Assembly (NCBI RefSeq): GCF_017303155.1
Contig: NZ_JAEKJR010000002.1
Location: forward strand, 1-64,000
Direction: 5' to 3'
Length of the DNA: 64,000 nt
Origin: Microbulbifer salipaludis
GTDB taxonomy: Bacteria; Pseudomonadota; Gammaproteobacteria; Pseudomonadales; Cellvibrionaceae
Numbering within the stretch: the stretch's first letter is position 1; each line of letters begins with the position of its first letter. The translations under genes and the position numbers were made by a program. Positions 27,186 to 36,888 of this stretch are shown one piece after another. A model generated the notes under the pieces. It had not been told where the DNA came from, did no database searches, and worked only from the letters and a program-made list of their open reading frames with translations.

Positions 27186-27653
27186 GGGCGTGGCTCGGTA
27201 TTTGTTTCAACAGTGTTTATTGGTCGCGTCGGTAGCGCCGGCTCCAAAATTTTTCGCGACGACGGATGATTGTACGACAAGGGGACTGCGTACTCTGGAT
27301 GTTTGCGGACGTAATTCGATACCGTGCAAAAAAAGTCCCTTACTGCCAGCATACTGTATTTGGCATACGCGGCGTTGACCGAACAGTTCACTGGATTGAC
27401 TTTTTGCGGCGAAGACCACGTATTTTGTGGGTGTTTTGGGGGAGGGTATCCCTTAGCCGGCCGTGTGGTTGGCATGCATTGCCTCAAGATGAGAACTGAC
27501 GCTGGTTGCAGCAGAATACCGCCGTATATCCTATTGATGTTCCTCTGGTAACGCGGGCAATTCCATTTGTGCGATGGCTCGTCTATTGTGAGTTCTCGCG
27601 TCAGCTGTATGCAGCGGTGCCCGGACGCGCGGATGATCGAAGAGACCTAGCAC
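27186..27653. other. Divergent intergenic region between ALDH and the ABC operon
   Basis: No gene is supported; short frames here lack ribosome sites and protein character. The region must hold the two divergent promoters, but I see no clear operator, and the glucan-locus motif AAnGTGGGRCGA is absent. Confidence 0.4.
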
Positions 27654-28754
27654 GTGGCGAATATTGAATTCAGAAATGTCAGCAAGCGTTATGACGATGG
27701 CCCGCTTACCGTGCCGGGGCTCGATCTGGACATTCGCGATGGCGAGTTCATGGTGCTGGTGGGCCCGTCCGGCTGCGGCAAGTCCACCATCCTGCGCATG
27801 ATTGCCGGGCTGGAATCCATCTCTTCCGGCGACCTCTATATCAGCGGTCACCGGGTCAATGACCTGCCCCCCAAAGACCGGGACATTGCGATGGTGTTCC
27901 AGAACTACGCCCTGTACCCGCATATGACCGTGTTTGACAACATGGCCTTCGGCCTGCGGGTGCGCAATTTTCCCAAGCTGGGTATCGAGCGCCGGGTGCG
28001 TGAGGCGGCGGAGACCCTCGGGCTCGCTGATCTGTTGCAGCGCAAACCGGCCCAGTTGTCCGGCGGTCAGAGCCAGCGGGTGGCCCTCGGGCGCGCCATG
28101 GTGCGCGATCCGCAGGTGTTTCTGTTCGATGAGCCCCTGTCCAATCTGGATGCGGAGCTGCGTGTGCAGATGCGCAGTGTGATCAGTCGCCTGCACCGCC
28201 AGCTGGGCACCACCTCGGTGTACGTCACCCACGATCAGGTGGAGGCTATGACCCTGGGCACACGTATCGCCATCCTGAATCAGGGGCGCCTGATGCAGGT
28301 GGGCACGCCCCTGAGCCTGTACAACGATCCGGACAACACCTTTGTGGCCGGCTTTATGGGCTCGCCGCCGATGAACCTGCTACCGGTAACCAACGATGGC
28401 CGTCACCTGACTTGCGCCTTGCTGCAGCTGCCGCGGGCGGATCTGGCAGGGCAGGGCGCAAAGCTGTTGCTGGGGCTGCGCCCGGAAAAGCTGGTCTACG
28501 CCGCCACCGCACCCGCCAACTGGCCGCGCCTCAGCGGTGAAATCGAACTGGTAGAGAGCCTCGGCGCGGAAATGTTGGTGCACCTGCAGACAGGTGGCGC
28601 GCAGCTGGTGGCGCGCCTGCCCGGTTTGCGAGTATTCACTCCCGGAGAAACCCTGCAGCTCGCCTTTGATCCTGCCGCGGTGTATCTGTTTGAGGTGGAA
28701 AGCGGGCAGCGTATCCGCACGGACATCAATCCTGCCGGGGCCGCCTCGTGCTGA
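27654..28754 (+). CDS. Sugar ABC transporter ATP-binding protein, MalK/UgpC type
   Basis: This 366-aa ATPase has a GTG start and no better alternative. Motifs are Walker A (GPSGCGKST), Q-loop (MVFQNYALYPHMT), the ABC signature (LSGGQSQRVALGRA), Walker B (VFLFDEPLSNLDA) and the H-loop (YVTHDQVEAMTL). The C-terminal 130 residues form the OB-fold regulatory extension typical of MalK/UgpC, with LLLGLRPEKL. The next gene overlaps the stop by seven bases. It energises import by the fused binding-protein/permease and the second permease that follow. Confidence 0.92.
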   Translation: MANIEFRNVSKRYDDGPLTVPGLDLDIRDGEFMVLVGPSGCGKSTILRMIAGLESISSGDLYISGHRVNDLPPKDRDIAMVFQNYALYPHMTVFDNMAFGLRVRNFPKLGIERRVREAAETLGLADLLQRKPAQLSGGQSQRVALGRAMVRDPQVFLFDEPLSNLDAELRVQMRSVISRLHRQLGTTSVYVTHDQVEAMTLGTRIAILNQGRLMQVGTPLSLYNDPDNTFVAGFMGSPPMNLLPVTNDGRHLTCALLQLPRADLAGQGAKLLLGLRPEKLVYAATAPANWPRLSGEIELVESLGAEMLVHLQTGGAQLVARLPGLRVFTPGETLQLAFDPAAVYLFEVESGQRIRTDINPAGAASC

Positions 28755-30997
28755 AGCGCCTGAGTGCCGCCCTCTGCCTGCTGGTGCAGTGGGCACTGGC
28801 GTTGGATGCGTGCGCGGTGGAAACGCTGACCCTCTGGCACGGCTACCGCGGCGCCGAGCGCGCCGCCTTCGAGCGACTGATTGAGGACTACAACCACAGC
28901 CAGGTTAATGTCGAGGTCAAGGCGCTGGCGGTCCCGTTCGGGGGCTACGCCGACAAGCTCTCGGCCGCCTTGCCCCGCGGCCAGGGACCGGACCTGTTTG
29001 TATTTGCCCACGACCGCCTCGGCGGCTGGGCCAGTGCCGGCCACACGGTGGCGCCGATCGACCGCTATGTGAGTGAGCGGGTACTGCGCCGTTTCGCGCC
29101 TAACCTGATCGATGCCATGACCTTCGGCGGTGACCTCTATGGGCTGCCACTGGCGTTCAAGAGTCCCGCGTTGATCCTCAATACCGACCTGGTGCACACC
29201 GCGCCCGCCACCACCGACGCGCTGGTAGCCGAGGCCCGTCGCCACACCGACCGCAACCGCGGGCGTTTTGGGCTCGCCTACAGCTATACCGAGCCGTTCT
29301 TCCATGGCGCGCTGATGAACAGTTTTGGCCGCGGGCCCTTTGATCGCGGCGGCAACCTGGACCTCGACAGCGAAGCCAATGTCCGCTCGATCGAGATGCT
29401 CGCACACTGGGCGCGCGATGACCGGATACTGCCGGAGGAGCCCACCAGCACACTGGTGACCAACCTGTTCAACCAGGGGCGTGCGGCGATGGTGATCAGT
29501 GGCCCCTGGATGCTCGGGGAAATTGCCCCCGAGGTGAACTATCGCGTGGTGCCACTGCCGATCAACAGTGAGAGCGGCCGGCCGCTGGCACCCTGGGTGG
29601 CAGTGGAGGGGTTGTTCCTTTCCCCCTGGGCGGAAAACCCGGCGGCGGCGGTTGAGGTGATGGACTTTCTTACCCGCCGCGGGTCTGCGGAACGAATGGG
29701 CATTGACGGCGGGCAGTTGCCGGCCAATATCAGCGCCTTTGCGCATCCGCAGCTCGCGGCCAATGACGCTGCCATGGCGTTCCGGCGCCAGCTGGAAGTG
29801 GCGGTACCCATTCCCAATCTGCCGGCCATGACCCTGATCTGGGTGCCGCTGGAAAACGTGCTGAAGAAAGTCGTGAAGGGCGCGGCGCAGCCGGAGGCGG
29901 AGATGCATCAGTTGCAGCGACAGCTGAGTATCGACCTGGCGCGGCTTGAACGCTCGCGGGTGCGGGGCGAGTCGCCGGCACAGATGCCGGCGTGGCTGTG
30001 GCTGATTCCTGTTGCGCTGGTGCTGCTGGCGCTGTGGGCCTGGCGGCGCTACCGCCTTCAACTGGCCGCCGGCTGGCGGTCCAACCGCACCGCTTACCTG
30101 TACCTGATGCCCGCGGTGCTGGGCATGCTGGTGCTGGTATTTTTCCCGCTGCTGTACGGTCTGCTGCTGTCGTTTACCGATACCACCGTGTTCAATGAAC
30201 AGGCGCCCCTGTGGTCGCGCTTTATCGGCTTGGACAACTATGTGGCGATCCTCGGTGACTTTGACCTCTGGCGCGGTCAGGGCGGCGAGCGCAGCCTCGA
30301 CTTCGACAACTTTTACTGGACCCTGCTGATCACCATTTTATGGACCGCCTGCAATGTGATGGTGTCCGTGGGGCTGGCGCTGGTACTGGCACTGGCGCTG
30401 TACAAGCCGATTCCCGGCCGTGCCTGGTTCCGCCTGATCCTGATCCTGCCCTGGGCAATTCCGAATTACATCACCGCGCTGGTGTGGAAAGGCATGTTCC
30501 ATCCCCAGTTCGGAGCCATCAATCAGGGGCTGCAGGTGCTGGGTCTGGCCCCGGTGGCCTGGTTCGACACCATCGGCGCGAGCTTCTTTACCGGGGTGGT
30601 GACCAATGTGTGGCTGAGTATCCCGTTTATGATGGTGGTGATCCTTGGCGGCCTGCAGTCGATCCCGCGGGAGCTGTATGAGGTGGCCCGGGTAGAGGGG
30701 GCCGGACGCTGGTTCCAGTTCCGCTCGATTACCCTGCCACTGCTGAAGCCGGTGCTGATTCCCGCGGTCATCCTGTCGGTGGTGTGGACCTTCAATATGT
30801 TCAATGTGATTTACCTGGTCAGCGACGGTGCGCCCGCCGGGGCCAACGATATCCTGATCACCCGGGCGTTTCGCATCGGCTTTGAAAAGTACCAGTACGC
30901 CTATGCCGCCGCCTATTCCATGGTGATCCTGGCGTTGCTGTTCGGCTACGCCATGTGGCAGATGCGTATCAGCCGCACACTGGGAGCGGTGCGATGA
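28748..30997 (+). CDS. Fused solute-binding protein and MalF-type permease
   Basis: This 749-aa fusion starts with a GTG overlapping the ATPase gene. Residues 1-24 form a signal peptide and about 25-400 a periplasmic maltose-type binding protein (ETLTLWHGYRG at the N-terminus, GRAAMVISGPWMLGEI, then NPAAAVEVMDFLTR). A transmembrane helix at about 416-433 leads into a MalF-like permease (about 440-749): YLMPAVLGMLVLVFFPLLYGLLLSFTDTT, shown here in part by key residues, and the ATPase-contact EAA loop ELYEVARVEGAGRW. In most systems these are separate proteins. Tethering the binding protein to the pore would raise its local concentration. The substrate is probably a glucoside, an inference from the neighbouring glucan locus. 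Confidence 0.9.
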   Translation: MLKRLSAALCLLVQWALALDACAVETLTLWHGYRGAERAAFERLIEDYNHSQVNVEVKALAVPFGGYADKLSAALPRGQGPDLFVFAHDRLGGWASAGHTVAPIDRYVSERVLRRFAPNLIDAMTFGGDLYGLPLAFKSPALILNTDLVHTAPATTDALVAEARRHTDRNRGRFGLAYSYTEPFFHGALMNSFGRGPFDRGGNLDLDSEANVRSIEMLAHWARDDRILPEEPTSTLVTNLFNQGRAAMVISGPWMLGEIAPEVNYRVVPLPINSESGRPLAPWVAVEGLFLSPWAENPAAAVEVMDFLTRRGSAERMGIDGGQLPANISAFAHPQLAANDAAMAFRRQLEVAVPIPNLPAMTLIWVPLENVLKKVVKGAAQPEAEMHQLQRQLSIDLARLERSRVRGESPAQMPAWLWLIPVALVLLALWAWRRYRLQLAAGWRSNRTAYLYLMPAVLGMLVLVFFPLLYGLLLSFTDTTVFNEQAPLWSRFIGLDNYVAILGDFDLWRGQGGERSLDFDNFYWTLLITILWTACNVMVSVGLALVLALALYKPIPGRAWFRLILILPWAIPNYITALVWKGMFHPQFGAINQGLQVLGLAPVAWFDTIGASFFTGVVTNVWLSIPFMMVVILGGLQSIPRELYEVARVEGAGRWFQFRSITLPLLKPVLIPAVILSVVWTFNMFNVIYLVSDGAPAGANDILITRAFRIGFEKYQYAYAAAYSMVILALLFGYAMWQMRISRTLGAVR

Positions 30998-31878
30998 ATT
31001 TCCGTTTGCCGCAGCGATTGGCTGGCCTCATGAGCTGGCGCTTTGCCCTGCTGGTGTTCGCCTCGCTGATTGTGCTCTACCCGATGCTGTGGGTGGTCAG
31101 CCTTGCGTTTTCCGGGCAGCAGTCCCTGATCGTTGGCCTGCCACAAGACGCCAGTCTCGGTCAGCAGCTGCAGGCGCTGATCCCGCTGCCGGAGCGGTGG
31201 ACCCTCGACAACTTCCGCGCGGTGCTCACCGAGCAGCCCTTCCTGCGCTGGCTGCTTAACAGCCTGGTGGTGGCTGCTGCCACCACGCTGGTGGGTCTGT
31301 CGCTCAGCTGTACTGCCGCTTACGCCTTTTCACGCTTCCGCTTCGCCGGTCGCCAGCGGGGCATGTTGCTGTTTCTGATCTCGCAGATGTTCCCCGCGGT
31401 GCTGATGCTGATTCCTCTCTATGTGATCGTGGTGCAATGGCTGGGGCTGGGGAATTCCTGGCTGGGGCTGATACTGGTGTACTCCATCACCGCGCTGCCG
31501 TTCTGTGTGTGGATGCTGAAGGGCTACTTCGACACGCTGCCGTATGAGATCGAGGAGTCCGCGCTGCTCGACGGGGCCAGTCACTGGACCATTTTCACCC
31601 GGATCATCCTGCCCCTGGCGCGCCCGGCCATCGCCGTGACCGGGCTGTTCGCCTTTATGACCGCCTGGAACGAATTCATCCTCGCCTCGATATTCATGGA
31701 CGATGAGTCACTCTACACCGTGCCGGTGGGGTTGCGCTTCTTTGTCAGTGACTACGCCTCCGAGTGGGGATATTTCGCTGCGGGCTCCATTCTGGTTTCC
31801 CTGCCGGTGATGCTGCTGTTTCTGGCATTGCAGCGCTTTCTGGTTTCCGGGCTTGTTGCGGGTGCCGTGAAGGGCTGA
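30994..31878 (+). CDS. MalG-type sugar ABC permease
   Basis: This 294-aa permease is assigned the ATG at 30994, which overlaps the previous stop (ATGA) and is preceded by GGAG; a frame extension 13 codons upstream lies inside the previous gene. Six membrane helices are visible, and the EAA loop is EIEESALLDGASHWTIFTRIILP (key part EESALLDGA). It ends in SGLVAGAVKG, the usual MalG C-terminus (GAVKG). It completes the transporter with the ATPase and the fused permease. Confidence 0.92.
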   Translation: MNFRLPQRLAGLMSWRFALLVFASLIVLYPMLWVVSLAFSGQQSLIVGLPQDASLGQQLQALIPLPERWTLDNFRAVLTEQPFLRWLLNSLVVAAATTLVGLSLSCTAAYAFSRFRFAGRQRGMLLFLISQMFPAVLMLIPLYVIVVQWLGLGNSWLGLILVYSITALPFCVWMLKGYFDTLPYEIEESALLDGASHWTIFTRIILPLARPAIAVTGLFAFMTAWNEFILASIFMDDESLYTVPVGLRFFVSDYASEWGYFAAGSILVSLPVMLLFLALQRFLVSGLVAGAVKG

Positions 31879-32249
31879 GTCCGGCCTGGGGTACTGAATC
31901 TTCCTGCCGGCGGCATAGCCGGTGTCTGTCGGGTCACAGAATATGGTTGGCTACTTTTTGTTCTTTCTGTAAGGTCGCCCCTTTCATCCGGCGCATCGTG
32001 CACTTTTCTGGAACATTTTTGGGTCGGAAGTTTAACTCATTGAAAAATAACGATTTTTTTGTTCCCGCTTTGTAGGTGGGAAGGTGGGAAAGTCCATTTT
32101 TCAGTAATTTTGAAAGGTGGGACGACTCAATTTGGTACACCGGCGGAGTATACGTTTGCGCCAGAGCGGGTCGTTTGTTTGTGTTTTCAGGGGCCCCCTC
32201 ATGGCGAAACCAATAAATAAAATGACGTGACGATGGGGGAGACAACTCC
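31879..32249. other. Regulatory region upstream of the first TonB receptor
   Basis: No gene is present. The AT-rich part at about 32035-32110 is likely the promoter zone. Copies of a GGTGGGA motif are at 32074, 32082 and 32115, described separately as candidate operators. Confidence 0.6.
32074..32127 (+). promoter_or_regulatory. Candidate glucan-locus operator before TonB receptor 1
   Basis: TGAAAGGTGGGACGACT (32111-32127) is a strong copy of the motif shared across the locus. AAGGTGGGAAAGTC at 32081 repeats it 33 bases earlier, three helical turns, and another AGGTGGGA begins at 32074. They lie 120-180 bases upstream of the receptor start. Confidence 0.6.
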
Positions 32250-35213
32250 ATGAATAGAACAGCCGGATTCAAGAAGAAGTCCATTGCTGTGGCGATTGCC
32301 GCCATGGCAGGAATCAACAGCCAGGCATTTGCCCAGAGCGAGGGTGATGCCGCTCTGGAAGAAGTGGTGGTAACCGGTATCCGTGGCAGCCTCGAGCAGT
32401 CAATGGATATCAAGCGCGATGCCCAGGGGGTGGTGGATGCCATCTCCGCGGAAGATATCGGTAAGTTCCCCGATACCAACCTGGCGGAATCTCTGCAGCG
32501 TATCACCGGTGTGTCAATCGACCGCCAGAACGGTGAAGGCAGTCGTGTGACCGTGCGCGGTTTTGGTCCTGACTATAACGTCGTGACCCTGAATGGTCGC
32601 CAGATGCCGGCGGCAAACCTGGAAGGTGGAACTGCCTCTTCCTCTCGCTCCTTCGACTTTGCCAATCTGGCAGCTGAAAGTGTGAGCGGCGTTGACGTGT
32701 TCAAGACCGGTCGTGCGAACCAGCCAACGGGCGGTATCGGTTCCGTGATCAACGTGCGCACCCTGCGCCCGCTGGATCAGTCCGACACGGTCCTGAAGCT
32801 GAGCGCCAAGAGCATGCACGACACCTCCAGCGAGGAAGGTGATTCCGTGACCCCGGAGCTGTCCGGTATTTACAGCGGCAAATTCGCGGACGACACCATC
32901 GGTGTTTCCTTCGCCGGCTCCTTCTCCGAGCGTCATTCCGGTCAGGCTGGCTCCGAAACGGGCCCTGGCTGGTACACCATCCCGGGCGGCCAGTGGGACT
33001 GGGGTTCGGTTAACCCGGGTCACCCGGCTTTTGACAACTTTGAAAACGTACCTCAGGAAGGTGACATCTACTCCATGCCGCGTGGTATCGGTTTCAGCTT
33101 CTCCGAAACCCAGCGTGAGCGTACCAACGCCATCCTGACCCTGCAGTGGGCACCGTCCGACGAGTTCGAAGCGACTCTGGACTATGCCTACGCTGAGCAG
33201 GACGTTGAGCACCAGTACAATGCCATGGGTGCCTGGTTCAATGGCAACCCTGAATCCGGTTCCTTTACCGAAGGTACTGGCAACGGTAGCGTCGTGGCTC
33301 CCATTGTGTATGTGGATAATAATCCTTGGACCAACAATGATGACGTGACCTTCAATGCGGGCGAATGGGGTACGGTCAACAAAAATGACTCCATCGGCCT
33401 GAACCTGGTCTGGACTCCCCGTGAAGATCTTACCCTTGCGTTCGATTACCACAATTCCAGCGCCGAAAATGGTGCCAAGGACGACCGCGGTACCAACAAC
33501 AATATCGCCGGTGTGCAGTACAACCGTGACGCCACTATTGTCAACTACGGTTATGACCTGCCAACCGTTAACTTCGTGTTTGGCGACGGTCAGGGCTTTG
33601 ATCCTTCCCAGATGCTGACTTCCGGTAACGTGTTTAACAACGCATACATGAAGCACGATATCGAGCAGGCGCGCTTTGACGGTACCTTCGACGTGGATGC
33701 CGGTCCGGTGAAGAGCATCGACTTTGGTATCGGCCGTAGCGAATCCACCAACCGCTCCGCATTCGCCAACGTGCAGAATAACTCCTGGGGTGGCTATGGC
33801 ACCGCTGCCGACTACGACGATTCCCTGTTTGTACAGAAGAGCATGGCGGACGCGTTGCACGATTTCGGCAGCGCCGACAGCTCCGAAATGACCCCGTACT
33901 ACTACGCCTCTGACTTTGAAGGCATGCGTGCTGCCATCGCTGCCATTGCGGCTGCGAACGGCGACGTACTGAGCCCTTGCGGCACTGTGCTTTGTGCCAG
34001 CAACGACTTCAGTACCGATCGTACCGCCATCGAAACCCAGCAGTCTGTTTACGCACAGGTAAACCTGTCCTGGGATGACGCTGCTATGCCAATGAACCTG
34101 GCTGTGGGTTTGCGCATGGAAGACACCAAGGTAGATGCCACGGCGAAAGTGCCGACCTATGAGTCCATTTCTTGGGTGGGCGACAATGAATTTTTTGCCA
34201 ACGCCAATGGGGAAACCTTTGAGCGTCGTGAGGGTGCCTATCTCAACTGGCTGCCGAACATCGATTTCGATATTCAGGTTAGGGAAGACGTGGTTGCACG
34301 TGCCTCTATCAGCAAGACCATTACCCGTCCAGGTTATGGCGATATTCAGGGTGGGCAAACTATTGCACCGCTATTGAGGGCTGAGGGTGGCACCTCGAAT
34401 CTGGGTAACCCAGATCTGGATCCGTTTGAGTCCACCAACTTCGACCTCTCTGCCGAGTGGTACTACGATGAAGGCAGCTATGTCTCCTTGGGTTACTACA
34501 GCAAAGACGTAGACAACTTCATCGGTCAGACTTCGTATCAAGAGCCTACCTTCGACTTGGCGCATCCATTTAATGGTCCGCGCTACCAGGAGGTTGTTGC
34601 CGATTTGGGGGCCGGTGCGACGACGCAGGAAATTCGTGAAGAGTTAAACGCACGCTACGGCGATCCTTTCACCGGTTCCGCGGACGCGGGCGATGCATCA
34701 GCCATGTTTACTGTTATCACTCCGGTCAACGCTAAGACTGCCGGGATTGACGGCATCGAATTCGCGGTACAGCACATGTTCGCGGATACAGGCTTCGGTA
34801 CGCAGTTCAACTTCACCACGGTTGATGGCGACATCGCCTACGACAACTTCAACACCAACAAGGGTGAGGGTGTCGAAAACCAGTTTGCACTGCTCGGCCT
34901 GAGTGATTCCGCGAACCTTGTCGGCTTCTATGACAAGAACGGAATTCAGGCGCGTATTGCCTACAACTGGCGCGATGACTTCCTGGCTGGTACGTTCGAC
35001 GGTAACGGCGAGCGCAACCCGGTATACGTTGCGTCTTACGGCCAGTGGGATGCCAGCGCAAGCTACGACGTGCAGGACAACCTCACCGTGTTCTTCGAAG
35101 GCATCAACCTGACCAACGAGACCAAGCGTCTGTACGGTCGTCATGAAAACATGATGATTGGCGCCTACCAGACCGGTGCTCGCTACAACCTGGGTGTGAG
35201 TTACAGCTTCTAA
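32250..35213 (+). CDS. TonB-dependent receptor for carbohydrate (receptor 1)
   Basis: This 987-aa outer-membrane receptor imports oligosaccharides using TonB energy. GGGGGAG lies eight bases before the ATG. A signal peptide ends in SQAFA, followed by the TonB box region (LEEVVVTGIRGSLEQSMDIKRD), the plug (ISAEDIGKFPDTNLAESLQRITGVSIDR, key residues quoted in part; then VTVRGFGPDYNVVTLNGRQMP) and a 22-strand barrel ending in YNLGVSYSF with terminal Phe. The GIRGSL/IKRDA/ISAEDIGKFPD pattern is the Caulobacter/Xanthomonas carbohydrate receptor type. There is no SusD partner. It heads the halogenase-cupin-glucanase block and carries the locus operator motif upstream. Confidence 0.93.
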   Translation: MNRTAGFKKKSIAVAIAAMAGINSQAFAQSEGDAALEEVVVTGIRGSLEQSMDIKRDAQGVVDAISAEDIGKFPDTNLAESLQRITGVSIDRQNGEGSRVTVRGFGPDYNVVTLNGRQMPAANLEGGTASSSRSFDFANLAAESVSGVDVFKTGRANQPTGGIGSVINVRTLRPLDQSDTVLKLSAKSMHDTSSEEGDSVTPELSGIYSGKFADDTIGVSFAGSFSERHSGQAGSETGPGWYTIPGGQWDWGSVNPGHPAFDNFENVPQEGDIYSMPRGIGFSFSETQRERTNAILTLQWAPSDEFEATLDYAYAEQDVEHQYNAMGAWFNGNPESGSFTEGTGNGSVVAPIVYVDNNPWTNNDDVTFNAGEWGTVNKNDSIGLNLVWTPREDLTLAFDYHNSSAENGAKDDRGTNNNIAGVQYNRDATIVNYGYDLPTVNFVFGDGQGFDPSQMLTSGNVFNNAYMKHDIEQARFDGTFDVDAGPVKSIDFGIGRSESTNRSAFANVQNNSWGGYGTAADYDDSLFVQKSMADALHDFGSADSSEMTPYYYASDFEGMRAAIAAIAAANGDVLSPCGTVLCASNDFSTDRTAIETQQSVYAQVNLSWDDAAMPMNLAVGLRMEDTKVDATAKVPTYESISWVGDNEFFANANGETFERREGAYLNWLPNIDFDIQVREDVVARASISKTITRPGYGDIQGGQTIAPLLRAEGGTSNLGNPDLDPFESTNFDLSAEWYYDEGSYVSLGYYSKDVDNFIGQTSYQEPTFDLAHPFNGPRYQEVVADLGAGATTQEIREELNARYGDPFTGSADAGDASAMFTVITPVNAKTAGIDGIEFAVQHMFADTGFGTQFNFTTVDGDIAYDNFNTNKGEGVENQFALLGLSDSANLVGFYDKNGIQARIAYNWRDDFLAGTFDGNGERNPVYVASYGQWDASASYDVQDNLTVFFEGINLTNETKRLYGRHENMMIGAYQTGARYNLGVSYSF

Positions 35214-35224
35214 GGCTGTACTAG

Positions 35225-35293
35225 GAGTGGCGGCAAGCCGCCACTCACGTCTCGCAGGATGCAAAGGGCGTGAGCAATCACGCCCTTTTTTTT
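35225..35293 (+). terminator. Tandem hairpins ending the TonB receptor 1 transcript
   Basis: The first stem, GAGTGGCGGC/GCCGCCACTC (35225-35246), has almost no loop. The second, GGGCGTGA-GCAA-TCACGCCC (35266-35285), is followed by eight T residues and is a classic intrinsic terminator. Downstream halogenase genes therefore depend on read-through or their own promoter. Confidence 0.9.
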
Positions 35294-35325
35294 GAATTAA
35301 GTCCTTGAAGTGGGGGGGCTCCACA

Positions 35326-36888
35326 ATGCAACAGGCACCGTTATCCATCTGCATACTGGGCGGCGGCGCAGCAGGCTGGCTGACCGCAGGTGTGCTGGCG
35401 GCGGAGCATGGCCGCGTTGCCGGCGGTGATTGCACCATTACCGTGGTCGAGTCCCCGAAGATTCCTACGGTTGGAGTGGGTGAGGGTACCTGGCCTTCAA
35501 TGCGCGAAACCCTGCGCCGTATCGGCCTCAGTGAACAGCGCCTGTTCGCGGAGTGTGATGCAGCGTTCAAGCAGGGGTCACTGTTTTTAGCCTGGAAGAC
35601 GGCTGATCGCAATGACCAGTATTACCATCCGTTCTCCCTTCCTCACGGTTACTTTGAACAGGACCTGGCGCGTTTCGTTGAACGGGAATACGCCTATGCC
35701 GTGACCCCGCAGGCGGCCGTTTGTGATGAATATCTAGCGCCCAAGCAGCTGGCGACACCCGAGTATGCGGGCGTGCTTAATTACGGTTACCACTTTGACG
35801 CGGTGAAATTCGGGCTGTGCCTGAGTGATCACTGCACCCGGAATTTGGGTGTACAGCACGTGCGTGCCGATGTGATATCGGTAGAGAGCGATGCAGAGAA
35901 CAATATCGCGGCGCTGGTGACGGATGCCGGCGAGTGCTTCAGCGCGGACCTGTTTGTGGACTGCTCCGGCAGCGCCGCGCTACTTATTGGTGAGCATATG
36001 CAGGTCCCCTGGGTGGACCGCTCGTCAGTTCTGTTTAATGACCGCGCTTTGGCAGTACAGATTCCGCATGCCTCAAATGATGCGCCGATCGCTTCGGTCA
36101 CCCGCTCGACCGCGCGTAAGAACGGCTGGATTTGGGATATCGGATTACCGACACGCCGCGGTATGGGGTATGTCTACTCCAGTCAGTTCACGGATACCGA
36201 TACGGTGGAATCTGATTTTCGTGAATTTCTCAGCGCAGAATTGCCGCAGAGTGCATTACTGGATCTCAGTTTTCGCGAGCTGACGTTTCAGCCGGGGCAC
36301 CGTGAAGTCATGTGGCGGGGCAACTGTGTGGCAGTGGGTATGGCGGCGGGCTTCATTGAGCCGCTGGAAGCATCGGCGCTTGCTCTGATTGAACAGAGCG
36401 CGGGGTTGATCCGCGACTTCCTTCCAGCAGGTAAGGAGCAGATGGCGCTAGCAGCGAAGCGCTTTAATCAGCAGATACTGTCCCACTGGGACAACATTAT
36501 CGACTTTCTCAAATTGCATTATGTGCTCTCGCAGCGCACAGACTCGGAATACTGGCTGGCGCATCAGGCGAATGAAAGTATCCCCGATGCGCTGCAGGAA
36601 AACCTGGCACTGTGGCGTCACCGAGCACCTGCAAAGCAGGACTTCCCGCAGGCGCAACCACTGTTCCCGCCGGCCAGTTATCGCTATGTCCTCAACGGTA
36701 TGGGATATGTGTGCGATCGCTTGCGCGCACCCCGCAAAGAAGCCGACGAGGCACGCGCAAAGATGCTGCTGGCGCAAGTGCAAAAGCAGCTTGCCAGTTT
36801 CAAGCAAGGACTGCCGACGAACCGTAAACTGCTCAGTCAGTTGGTTGAGCGCGCTCAGGCGTACGGTAATACAGGAGGAATAGGCTAG
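35326..36888 (+). CDS. Flavin-dependent tryptophan-halogenase-like protein A (divergent)
   Basis: This 520-aa protein is assigned the ATG at 35326 in preference to an upstream TTG, since the FAD motif LGGGAAGW starts ten residues in. It matches the tryptophan halogenase family along its length, including the lysine (K82, in AFKQG) that aligns with the catalytic Lys79 of PrnA. However, the hallmark GWxWxIP is GWIWDIG here and the EPLES motif reads EPLEA, so the serine after the active-site glutamate is lost. It may be a halogenase with altered activity or a flavoprotein of another kind. The next gene overlaps by one base. Confidence 0.83.
   Translation: MQQAPLSICILGGGAAGWLTAGVLAAEHGRVAGGDCTITVVESPKIPTVGVGEGTWPSMRETLRRIGLSEQRLFAECDAAFKQGSLFLAWKTADRNDQYYHPFSLPHGYFEQDLARFVEREYAYAVTPQAAVCDEYLAPKQLATPEYAGVLNYGYHFDAVKFGLCLSDHCTRNLGVQHVRADVISVESDAENNIAALVTDAGECFSADLFVDCSGSAALLIGEHMQVPWVDRSSVLFNDRALAVQIPHASNDAPIASVTRSTARKNGWIWDIGLPTRRGMGYVYSSQFTDTDTVESDFREFLSAELPQSALLDLSFRELTFQPGHREVMWRGNCVAVGMAAGFIEPLEASALALIEQSAGLIRDFLPAGKEQMALAAKRFNQQILSHWDNIIDFLKLHYVLSQRTDSEYWLAHQANESIPDALQENLALWRHRAPAKQDFPQAQPLFPPASYRYVLNGMGYVCDRLRAPRKEADEARAKMLLAQVQKQLASFKQGLPTNRKLLSQLVERAQAYGNTGGIG

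Noticed and set aside
32514..34358. 614-codon open frame antisense to TonB receptor 1
   Set aside because: The receptor on the plus strand is unmistakable; the antisense frame has no recognisable domain or start signals.
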